Part shown: positions 1 through 5,694 of the stretch, in pieces
Layout: each line of letters begins with the position of its first letter
How positions within the stretch are numbered: the stretch's first letter is position 1
DNA from: Candidatus Cloacimonadota bacterium
GTDB lineage: Bacteria > Cloacimonadota > Cloacimonadia > Cloacimonadales > JAIOQZ01
NCBI GenBank assembly: GCA_021106755.1
Contig: JAIOTM010000231.1
Span: forward strand, 1 to 10,750
Length of the DNA: 10,750 bases
Direction: 5' to 3'
Notes under the pieces: model-generated
What the model saw: the letters and a program-made list of their open reading frames with translations, nothing else
Told to the model about the DNA's origin: nothing
Databases searched by the model: none
Translations under genes and position numbers: made by a program

Positions 1-90
1 AAGTGGACGATGCCGATCAGGAACTGGGGTATGATTTACTCCCAGCTGAGCATTATGTTCGAAGAAAGATTGGCTAAATTTGAAAAATAA
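1..90 (+). CDS. IS256-family transposase, C-terminal end (5' partial)
   Basis: The first 29 codons up to the TAA at 88-90 are open in frame 1 and contain the residues PIRNWGMIYSQLSIMFEERL. The PIRNW block followed by a helix rich in Q, L, F and E is how IS256-family (Mutator-like, DDE) transposases usually end, known to me from family memory. The catalytic DDE residues lie upstream of the window, so activity cannot be judged. The gene runs toward, and converges with, the minus-strand restriction endonuclease gene. A probable IS terminal repeat follows within 10-15 bases of the stop, as expected for this family. Another protein with a similar tail is possible, but the repeat makes IS256 the best call. 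Confidence 0.75.
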   Translation, partial: KWTMPIRNWGMIYSQLSIMFEERLAKFEK

Positions 91-99
91 CAAAAAGGA

Positions 100-126
100 G
101 TTTACACAAAATACTTTACATTCCCA
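100..126 (+). repeat. Probable IS256-type terminal inverted repeat (right end)
   Basis: Ten bases after the transposase stop lies GTTTACACAAAATACTTTAC. Many IS256-family elements end with a GTTTACACAAAAT-like stretch followed by a TTGACA-like block. Only one end is visible, so this rests on resemblance and position rather than on a matched pair. Confidence 0.5.
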
Positions 127-158
127 TCAGATAGAATGATGTAATAACCGAAACAGAA

Positions 159-769
159 TCATGCATCTATGCCAATAACAATAAGGGGAACCGCTGGTAT
201 CCCACGTCCTTGCCTGATAACATTGTATAATTCACCTTCGTAATAGCCCACTCCGGAACTCATTTGGGATTGAAACGTTTTCATTGGCAATATCTCAATA
301 CCTACATCAATTTTATCACCAATATAGAAAGCAAGGTGTTTTACAAATAAATCGTAGGCTACAAATGAGTATTTTCCAAATTGAATCTCAATAGCGACTC
401 TATCTTTCACAAAATCAGTTTGATTATAACTGAAGATTGGGTGAAATCCAGCTTGCTCAATTTCTTTTTTCTGCTCTTCTGGTGCATTGTCAAGGTCTTA
501 CGAATTAGTTTTTCGTTTTTTGTAACCCAATAACTAAACCTGCTTTCTTTCCATTTGCTTGATCCAAGAAGCTCTTTAAATGCGATATTCAATTCTTTTG
601 GGCTATACAACAAACGTCCTTTCATAGTTTTTTCTTCTGAAACTTTAGTCTTACACACTTCGGCATCAATCTGCTGAATAACATACTGTATCTCATTCCA
701 CAACTTAGGTTTATGTACAAGCAAGAATTCAAGACCGTTTAGATGAGAATATGTTTCAACTATCTTCAC
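159..769 (-). pseudogene. BglII-like type II restriction endonuclease, frameshifted
   Basis: Two minus-strand reading frames together make one protein of about 203 residues (BglII is 223). The N-terminal part has a GTG start at 767-769 with an upstream AAGGGG, overlapping the methyltransferase gene by 14 bases. A TTG at 793 is an alternative start. The frame breaks near 490-493: one missing base joins KLIRKTL to the other frame, which continues NAPEEQKKEIEQAGFHPIFS, then TDFVKDRVAIEIQFGKYSF. The D-x8-E-x-Q spacing equals that of the catalytic D84, E93 and Q95 of BglII, and the flanking residues resemble it. All catalytic residues therefore lie after the break. As written, the gene makes a truncated, inactive N-terminal peptide. 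A sequencing error is possible, although the site is not a long homopolymer. The exact recognition sequence cannot be read from the protein. Confidence 0.8.
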
Positions 770-1718
770 TATTGAACACCCCTTGCTTTTCAAATATCAA
801 CAACTGCTCAGGTTCTACTTGTCCATTTTTCCACGGAGGTATTGTTAACTTGTTATTATATAATTTTGGGTCATATTTCGGTTTATTCATTGGTCTCGTT
901 GGCAGTGTTCCATCAATTGCTTTTTGTATCCTATTTCGTGCAATATCAACATATCGTGCTTCTGTCTCTGCACCAATCCCTCTTCTGTTATGGCGTATAG
1001 CAGCAATAATTGTTGTGCCAGTTCCAAGAAAAGGATCAAGCACCCGATTCCCTTCATTTGTCATGGAAAGAACAAGTCGCTCAATCAACTCTACTGGAAA
1101 TTGACAGGGATGATCAGTTTTTTCTACATGGTTACTTTTGACATTCGGTATATCCCAAACATCTCCAGGATTTTTTCCCAGAGGATTACAGGAATACTGT
1201 CCCGCCTTAGGACCTTTAAAGTACTTTTTCCCTGGATACTTCTGGGGTACCCTTACCGGATCAAGATTGAAAACATAGTCTTTTCTATTTCTTGTAAACC
1301 AAATTACAGTTTCAAAACGACCCGAAAATCTTCTGGAGCAGTGAAGCCCGTGCTCAAAATGCCAAATGATTCTATTTCTCATAATAAGATTCAACTCATG
1401 AAAGATAGGAAACAAAATAGTATCAAGAGGGATAATTGCTCCATTATTCACATAATTACCAACTTGCCAACAGATACTCCCTGTTTCTGAAAGGACGCGA
1501 GAACACTCTTTAATTACTTCTGCCTGTTGTGCAATGTAAGTTTCAAGCTTCAGTTTTTTTTCATATTCTTTTCCAATATTATATGGTGGTGAAGTTACAA
1601 TAAGCTGAATTGATTTATCCGGAATATCTCTCATCAAATCAAGGCAACTTCCATGAAAAAGTACTGCTTGTTCATCTTGATTGTATTTTTTTGCTATTTT
1701 TTTATCATATCCTGACAT
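756..1718 (-). CDS. Type II DNA methyltransferase, beta class (N6_N4_Mtase)
   Basis: This intact 320-residue protein transfers a methyl group from S-adenosylmethionine to a base in the restriction site, protecting host DNA. Motif IV, TSPPY (residues 42-46), comes before the SAM-binding motif I, DPFLGTGTT (228-236). This order defines beta-class enzymes, and the S/T-S-P-P-Y form favours N4-cytosine methylation, as is known for M.BglII. After motif I comes GAETEARYVDIARNRI, the usual acidic SAM-contact and helix region. The ATG at 1716-1718 has AAGAAGGAA upstream. The endonuclease gene overlaps its 3' end, so the two are one transcription unit with the methyltransferase first. If the nuclease is truly broken, this is now an orphan methyltransferase. 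No controller (C protein) gene is visible. The modified base and site are inferred from the partner, not shown. Confidence 0.9.
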   Translation of the reverse strand: MSGYDKKIAKKYNQDEQAVLFHGSCLDLMRDIPDKSIQLIVTSPPYNIGKEYEKKLKLETYIAQQAEVIKECSRVLSETGSICWQVGNYVNNGAIIPLDTILFPIFHELNLIMRNRIIWHFEHGLHCSRRFSGRFETVIWFTRNRKDYVFNLDPVRVPQKYPGKKYFKGPKAGQYSCNPLGKNPGDVWDIPNVKSNHVEKTDHPCQFPVELIERLVLSMTNEGNRVLDPFLGTGTTIIAAIRHNRRGIGAETEARYVDIARNRIQKAIDGTLPTRPMNKPKYDPKLYNNKLTIPPWKNGQVEPEQLLIFEKQGVFNSEDS

Positions 1719-1768
1719 AGTTTATTTCCTTCTTCCATAATTCCTTTTCAGAAGTTAGACTTTATCCA

Positions 1769-1795
1769 TTAATACTATTGATTATTACACGTCAA
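1769..1795 (-). promoter_or_regulatory. Candidate promoter for the methyltransferase
   Basis: On the minus strand, TTGACG (1795-1790) is followed after 15 bases by TATTAA (1774-1769), about 50 bases before the methyltransferase ATG. The spacing is shorter than the ideal 17, so this is only a possible sigma70-type promoter. Confidence 0.3.
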
Positions 1796-1850
1796 TAAAA
1801 AATATCTTCAGGGAAATACATCTCTCCCTCTCTACCTCCCCTCGAAATCC

Positions 1851-1879
1851 TTGACAACATATAAGGAATCCAATATTCT
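1851..1879 (+). promoter_or_regulatory. Sigma70-type promoter for the plus-strand operon, probably leaderless
   Basis: A perfect TTGACA (1851-1856) and TATTCT (1874-1879) are separated by exactly 17 bases. A start site seven bases after the -10 box would fall on the A of the ATG at 1886, and no Shine-Dalgarno sequence precedes that ATG. The arrangement fits a leaderless transcript; this is inference from spacing alone. Confidence 0.5.
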
Positions 1880-1885
1880 GTATAT

Positions 1886-2350
1886 ATGAAAAAAGTTCTG
1901 ATAATTTTCTTAGTATTCGGTTTCGGTGTACTGAGCGCGGGTGGCACAGGCGGCTTTAATCCGCACTATAAGCTTCCAGCGTTATATACTCCATCGTTTA
2001 TCAATATGAACAAGGTCGATGTTCATCACAGCATGTCGGTTAGTGCGGGCTACAGCAACAGTGGTACAGGCTCTTACCAGTCGATGTACACTAATCATAT
2101 CGACTACTATATCCACCCGAAAGTCTCTCTCAAGATGAAGCTTCATTTTGTAAATTATGGCACAGCCGATGTCAACAGCGGGTTCGAGATAGAAGGAAAC
2201 AACGACAATAGATCGGCGGTTCTGCCGGAGTTTCAGCTTCAGTACAAACCAACCGAGAATACCCTTATCCGGCTTGAGTATCGGCAAAGGGGCTATAGTA
2301 CTTCCCGTCCGGGAAGTTTCTCTAACTGGTGGGATGATTGGCAGGATTAG
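1886..2350 (+). CDS. Small secreted protein, probable outer-membrane beta-strand protein
   Basis: This 154-residue protein begins with a clear signal peptide: a KK start, a hydrophobic core (LIIFLVFGFGVL) and a likely cleavage after LSA (about residue 18). The mature part alternates polar and aromatic or hydrophobic residues (DYYIHPKVSLKMKLHFVNYG, then LQYKPTENTLIRLEYRQRGY), as in beta strands of outer-membrane barrels. It is short for a whole barrel, so it may be a half-size or multimeric one. I do not recognise a named family. It leads the plus-strand operon, and its TAG shares one base with the GTG start of the prepilin peptidase gene. There is no ribosome binding site before its ATG, consistent with a leaderless message. 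The C-terminus (NWWDDWQD) does not end in the usual aromatic barrel signal, which leaves the localisation uncertain. Confidence 0.65.
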   Translation: MKKVLIIFLVFGFGVLSAGGTGGFNPHYKLPALYTPSFINMNKVDVHHSMSVSAGYSNSGTGSYQSMYTNHIDYYIHPKVSLKMKLHFVNYGTADVNSGFEIEGNNDNRSAVLPEFQLQYKPTENTLIRLEYRQRGYSTSRPGSFSNWWDDWQD

Positions 2351-3129
2351 TGGCAGAACTATTCATCATATACTTTTTTATATTCATATTCGGAGTTGCT
2401 TTCGGCAGCTTTTTTAATGTATGTATCCACCGACTACCAACAGGAAAATCGATTGTTACTCCAGCTTCGCATTGCCCGGATTGTTTAGAGCCAATTAAGC
2501 CCTGGCATAATATTCCAATTTTCAGCTATCTCGCTTTAAGGGGCAAATGCCCTTACTGCAAAGTGCCCATTCATTGGCACTATATGATTGTTGAATTACT
2601 TACGCCACTGTTGTTTATGCTTCTCTTCTGGAAAGCCGGAAACCGCTTCAATCTGGAATTCGGCATCTATATAATCTTTTTCAGCATTTCTCTGATTATC
2701 ACCTTTATCGACCTGTTTCATACTATTATCCCGTTTTCCCTCAGCATTCCCCTGATTTTCATCGGGATAGCTTCATCTTTAGCTCCTCAGTCCACAATCC
2801 GACCTTTACAATCTATTGGTGGAGCAGTATTTGGCTTTGGTCTATTTCTGTTGTTGGCTGTTGTTTACCACAAAATAAAGAAGCAGGAAGGTCTGGGAGG
2901 TGGAGACATCTGGTTTATTGCCGGAATTGGTACTTTTGTTGGTTTTCCCGGAATCCTTTTCGTAATTTTTTATGCCGCGTTTACCGCGCTGTTGGTAATG
3001 CTTCCTTATCGTTTCCGTAATAAGGATATTCCGTTTCCATTTGGACCTTTTCTGGCTTTGGGCGCACTTATCCATATCGTAATCGAAGATATTCCACTGC
3101 AATTTCTATTTTCTCTGGCAAAAATCTGA
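2350..3129 (+). CDS. Prepilin peptidase, A24 family (type IV prepilin leader peptidase)
   Basis: An inner-membrane aspartyl protease of about 259 residues that removes the leader from type IV pilin or type II secretion pseudopilin precursors, and in many relatives also methylates the new N-terminus. The N-terminal GSFFNVCIHRLP (19-30) is the family signature. Two CxxC pairs (Cys42/45 and Cys67/70) form the zinc-type cytoplasmic domain. The catalytic aspartates are visible as D121 in FIDLFHTIIP and D186 in GLGGGD, at the usual distance of about 65 residues. Several hydrophobic membrane segments follow. I chose the GTG at 2350, overlapping the preceding TAG, because it puts the signature at the usual distance from the N-terminus; a TTG at 2338 is an alternative. 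No pilin genes are visible in the window, so its substrates are encoded elsewhere. Confidence 0.92.
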   Translation: MAELFIIYFFIFIFGVAFGSFFNVCIHRLPTGKSIVTPASHCPDCLEPIKPWHNIPIFSYLALRGKCPYCKVPIHWHYMIVELLTPLLFMLLFWKAGNRFNLEFGIYIIFFSISLIITFIDLFHTIIPFSLSIPLIFIGIASSLAPQSTIRPLQSIGGAVFGFGLFLLLAVVYHKIKKQEGLGGGDIWFIAGIGTFVGFPGILFVIFYAAFTALLVMLPYRFRNKDIPFPFGPFLALGALIHIVIEDIPLQFLFSLAKI

Positions 3130-3153
3130 CACCGGATAAAATAACATATTGAC

Positions 3154-3813
3154 ATGAGACATCTATCTGATATAAATCTTACCAAGCATGAAAAACTTGG
3201 AAATAAGGCGGAATTTTATCTGCTGGAACTTAATCCAGACAGCTTGTTTGTGTTTTCGAAAGTGTTTGGAAACTCCAATCCTGTGCGTATGGAAATCGGA
3301 TGCGGCAGAGGCAGGTTTCTAATGGAAAAGTCGCTGGCGATGCCGGATGTCAATTTTTTGGGATTCGAGCCTAAACTGAAGCGAGTCAAGTTGTTGTTAC
3401 AACAGTTCGATATGGCAAAGCAGCCCAATATACGGTTAATCCGTAGCTTTGTTAAACAGGATATTACCAGATGGATTCCCGGAGCTTCGATTCAGAAGGT
3501 CTATATTCAGCATCCCGACCCCTGGCCCAAGCGAAGACATACAGCCAATCGACTTATCCAGCCACGTTTTCTGGACGCGCTTGCCTATATAATGGAAGCT
3601 GGCGGGAAAGTGCAGATTACAACGGATAACGCTCCGTATGTGAAGTGGATACGGGAGCATTTTCACCAGAACGAAAAGTTTCGTCTGATTCGGGATAACC
3701 GCCCCGAATCTAATCATGTAGTTACGTTTTTCGAAGAAATTAAAAAGAAAGAAGGATTTAAACAGCACTATATGGAATTCGAGAGAATTGACGAGATGAA
3801 GGAGTTGATGTGA
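3154..3813 (+). CDS. trmB: tRNA (guanine-46-N7)-methyltransferase TrmB
   Basis: This 219-residue cytoplasmic enzyme makes 7-methylguanosine at position 46 in the variable loop of tRNA, using S-adenosylmethionine. Visible signatures are the SAM-binding MEIGCGRGRFL (46-56), HPDPWPKRRH (120-129), which is the TrmB hallmark P-D-P-W-P-K, a following RLIQPRFLDAL, and ITTDNAPY (155-162). The length is usual for the family. The start ATG at 3154 lies 24 bases after the prepilin peptidase stop, with only a weak ribosome binding site. The last codons contain AAGGAG, which serves as the ribosome binding site of the KilA-N gene, whose GTG overlaps this stop. The defence island is therefore fused directly to the 3' end of trmB and probably transcribed with it. 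Confidence 0.95.
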   Translation: MRHLSDINLTKHEKLGNKAEFYLLELNPDSLFVFSKVFGNSNPVRMEIGCGRGRFLMEKSLAMPDVNFLGFEPKLKRVKLLLQQFDMAKQPNIRLIRSFVKQDITRWIPGASIQKVYIQHPDPWPKRRHTANRLIQPRFLDALAYIMEAGGKVQITTDNAPYVKWIREHFHQNEKFRLIRDNRPESNHVVTFFEEIKKKEGFKQHYMEFERIDEMKELM

Positions 3814-3818
3814 AAAAG
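3797..3818 (+). repeat. 22-base imperfect direct repeat, copy 1 (trmB/KilA-N junction)
   Basis: TGAAGGAGTTGATGTGAAAA plus AG matches positions 4186-4207 at 20 of 22 bases. Each copy contains AAGGAG, five bases, and a GTGA stop/start overlap, so each acts as a ribosome binding site plus coupled start for the next gene. The shared length exceeds what the signals alone require. Confidence 0.7.
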
Positions 3819-4202
3819 AATAAAAAAATTACAGTATTAAACAAAGATATTACAATAACATCAATTGCTGACGAAGACTATATTTCATTAACAGATATGT
3901 TGAAAGCTAAAGATGGAGATTTTTTCATTTCTGATTGGCTTCGTAATAGAAATACTGTTGAATTTCTCGGTATTTGGGAACGAGTACATAATCCAGGTTT
4001 TAATTATGGCGAATATGCCATAATTAGAAGTCAAGCTGGATTGAATAGTTACAAAATCAGTGTTAAAGAATGGGTAAAGAAAACCAATGCAATTGGTTTA
4101 ACAGCAAAGGCCGGTAGATTAGAAAAACTAAACCAAATTGCCATCCATCAAATGAAAATTCTTACTACGGATTTTGAAGGAAAATTGAAGGAGCTGGTGT
4201 GA
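3810..4202 (+). CDS. KilA-N domain protein, internally shortened
   Basis: This 130-residue protein has the KilA-N DNA-binding fold signature: EDYISLTDMLKAKDG (22-36), a WLRNRNTVEFLGIWE block, and WVKKTNAIGLTAKAGR ending at residue 103. In relatives, as I recall them, the AGR is followed by YGGTYAHKDIAFEFA and a further domain for a total near 270 residues. Here it passes directly to RLEKLNQIAIHQMKIL, which resembles the last 25 residues of the same family. The middle, including the second half of the KilA-N domain, appears deleted in frame near 4110-4121. Full-length relatives often accompany type I restriction and defence genes. The GTG start overlaps the trmB stop (GTGA) with AAGGAG five bases upstream. 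The shortened form probably cannot fold normally; whether it retains any role is unknown. Broken remnant or assembly collapse are the alternatives. Confidence 0.8.
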   Translation: MKKNKKITVLNKDITITSIADEDYISLTDMLKAKDGDFFISDWLRNRNTVEFLGIWERVHNPGFNYGEYAIIRSQAGLNSYKISVKEWVKKTNAIGLTAKAGRLEKLNQIAIHQMKILTTDFEGKLKELV

Positions 4203-4207
4203 AAAAG
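4186..4207 (+). repeat. 22-base imperfect direct repeat, copy 2 (KilA-N/hsdS junction)
   Basis: TGAAGGAGCTGGTGTGAAAA plus AG differs from 3797-3818 at two positions only. It brackets the KilA-N gene from the other side and provides AAGGAG and the GTGA overlap for hsdS. Confidence 0.7.
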
Positions 4208-4561
4208 GGGTGGGAAATAAAAACACTTGGGGATATTTGTTTCGTTATTGCAGGGCAATTTCCCCAAAGCACATTTTACAACAGCAATGCACAAGGATTA
4301 CCATTTTATCAAGGTAAAAAGGAGTTCCAAAAGAAATATATTGCGTTTCCCACAACTTGGACTACTAAGGTAACAAAAGAAGCTTATAAAAGTGATATTG
4401 AACTTCCCAATGAACATTTCTCTTCAAATAGAAATTCGAGATTAATTGAAATCAATGAATGGAGACAGAGTGAAATCAATAAATTGCTCAGTCGTAAGCT
4501 TCGCTTGTTTGATGAACTCAAAAAATCCATCCTACATAAAGCGTTTAATGGGGAGTTGTAA
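4199..4561 (+). CDS. Type I restriction specificity subunit HsdS, internally deleted
   Basis: HsdS normally has about 400 residues, with two target recognition domains separated by coiled coils, and directs the type I complex to its site. This 120-residue protein begins like a first recognition domain (GWEIKTLGDICFVIAGQFPQ, then LPFYQGKKEF and WTTKVTKEAYKSDI to residue 67). It ends like the C-terminal coiled coil (LFDELKKSILHKAFNGEL, a common HsdS tail). The sequence between, where relatives continue with an SVRAPVG-type motif and a whole second domain, is missing; the join lies around 4400-4450. It cannot recognise a bipartite site as a normal HsdS does. Its GTG start overlaps the KilA-N stop by four bases, and its end carries GGGGAG, the ribosome binding site for the SIR2 gene. 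A functional mini-protein is possible but unsupported. Confidence 0.8.
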   Translation: MKKGWEIKTLGDICFVIAGQFPQSTFYNSNAQGLPFYQGKKEFQKKYIAFPTTWTTKVTKEAYKSDIELPNEHFSSNRNSRLIEINEWRQSEINKLLSRKLRLFDELKKSILHKAFNGEL

Positions 4562-4563
4562 TA

Positions 4564-5694
4564 ATGGCAAATCTAATAGATATAAGCACCGAGAGCACCG
4601 AGAGCACCGAGAGCACCGAGAAAAAAGTATTAATTACCATTCTTCAAAAAGCAATACAATCTGCAAATCTCAATTTTCTAATAGGTTCGGGTTGTTCACA
4701 ACCGGCAATCAAAACTCTTGGCAGTATTGAAAAGAATATTCAGCAGAAATTAAAGGAAGGGAAGGTGGATGAAGCAGAAAAACTTACATTTAAATTTTTA
4801 AAACCATTTATTGAAAACACTAATACACTTCAGAAAGATTTCGAAATGAAAGAATCAAAAAAATGTGATTTACTTAATACATACAATAATTACTCTCATT
4901 TCATAAATGCTATTTCGAGGATTCTTTTCGAAAGAAAGAGCAATATTCTACATAAGCAAGCAACAATATTCACAACAAACTACGATCTATTTATTGAGAA
5001 AGCATTCGAAAAATTTTCTGATGTACTGATTCTCAACGATGGATTTAAAAGAACACCTGCTTTACATTGTAAATTTAAGTTTTCATCATCGGAATATTTC
5101 AATGTAATTTACAACACTGGTAATCTGTATAACTATCAGGTTCAAATACCATCTGTTAACCTGATTAAATTGCATGGCTCTTTGAATTGGCAGAAAGAAG
5201 AGGATAAAAGTATTATTCATTCGCTTTCGTATTTAGATAGAGCGAGCACTCTCCGAAAGGAAATTGAATCAAATAAATCTTCTGAGGATACTGGCAAAAT
5301 TTCTGAATTCAATAATCTCTTTTCAATTATCCTACCCAAAAAGGATAAGCTCAAAGAATCTCTACTGAACCAAATCTACTACGATTTACTGCGCATTTAT
5401 GCTAATGAACTTGATAAGGAAAACACGTTGCTTATTGCTGAAGGATTTTCTTTTGCAGATGAGCACATACTTGACATTACAAAAAGAGCTTTGAAGAATC
5501 CTACACTAAAACTTATTATCTTCTGCTACGATAAAGAACCTACCAATTACCAATCAATATTCTCTTCATTCAACAATGTTGACATTGTTTACTCCAGTAA
5601 GAAAAATATAAATTTCAAAAAATTTAATGATCTTCTTTCACAAATTGCTTCTTCCGATACTGATACACTAAGGGATCCAGAAAATGAAAAGTAA
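4564..5694 (+). CDS. SIR2-domain NADase of a SIR2-HerA defence system
   Basis: This 376-residue protein carries a divergent sirtuin fold: GSGCS (41-45, the GxGxS nucleotide loop), FTTNYD (136-141, equivalent to the TxN-D site) and LIKLHGSLNW with His204. The C-terminal GFSFADEH (294-301) matches the GxSxxDxH motif of SIR2-type defence proteins. With the HerA ATPase gene immediately downstream, it fits the described SIR2-HerA anti-phage system, in which SIR2 consumes NAD+ on infection and aborts phage growth. It lacks sirtuin zinc cysteines, so protein deacetylation is unlikely. Residues 8-19 are (STE)4, encoded by a 9-base tandem repeat, before the SIR2 core. The ATG at 4564 is two bases after the hsdS stop, with GGGGAG eight bases upstream. 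The gene appears complete, unlike its upstream neighbours, and overlaps herA by 11 bases. Confidence 0.88.
   Translation: MANLIDISTESTESTESTEKKVLITILQKAIQSANLNFLIGSGCSQPAIKTLGSIEKNIQQKLKEGKVDEAEKLTFKFLKPFIENTNTLQKDFEMKESKKCDLLNTYNNYSHFINAISRILFERKSNILHKQATIFTTNYDLFIEKAFEKFSDVLILNDGFKRTPALHCKFKFSSSEYFNVIYNTGNLYNYQVQIPSVNLIKLHGSLNWQKEEDKSIIHSLSYLDRASTLRKEIESNKSSEDTGKISEFNNLFSIILPKKDKLKESLLNQIYYDLLRIYANELDKENTLLIAEGFSFADEHILDITKRALKNPTLKLIIFCYDKEPTNYQSIFSSFNNVDIVYSSKKNINFKKFNDLLSQIASSDTDTLRDPENEK
4585..4620 (+). repeat. Four-copy 9-base tandem repeat (AGCACCGAG) in SIR2
   Basis: Four perfect copies of AGCACCGAG encode (Ser-Thr-Glu)4 just after the start codon. The unit is G+C-rich (6 of 9) in a very AT-rich gene. 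Because the unit is a multiple of three, copy-number change would lengthen or shorten the N-terminal tail without breaking the frame. Confidence 0.95.

Larger units (their letters stand above)
1..126 (+). mobile_element. IS256-family insertion sequence, right-hand part
   Basis: The element consists of the transposase tail and the likely terminal inverted repeat beginning near position 100. The left end is outside the window, so the matching repeat and the short target duplication cannot be checked, and the exact outer border is approximate. It is inserted about 30-35 bases beyond the stop codon of the BglII-like nuclease gene, beside an AT-rich restriction-modification pair, which suggests a region prone to acquisition of foreign DNA. 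Confidence 0.6.
1719..1885. other. Divergent intergenic region between methyltransferase and operon
   Basis: This AT-rich stretch separates the minus-strand restriction-modification unit from the plus-strand operon. I see no gene and no convincing hairpin. It holds a weak candidate promoter for the methyltransferase and a better one for the outer-membrane-like protein. The pyrimidine-rich block near 1821-1841 (CTCTCCCTCTCTACCTCCCC) is notable but has no assigned role. Confidence 0.6.

Noticed and set aside
91..158. Terminator between the converging transposase and nuclease genes.
   Set aside because: I found no convincing stem-loop with a T-run on either strand.
751..1490. Plus-strand open frames (751-1104 and 924-1490) opposite the methyltransferase gene.
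   Set aside because: They lie antisense to a gene with clear methyltransferase motifs and show no family signatures or ribosome binding sites.
4446..4730. Open frame with an HRE-HRE-HRE repeat spanning the hsdS end and SIR2 start.
   Set aside because: It is the alternative reading of the 9-base repeat; it overlaps two better-supported coding frames and has no recognisable domain.
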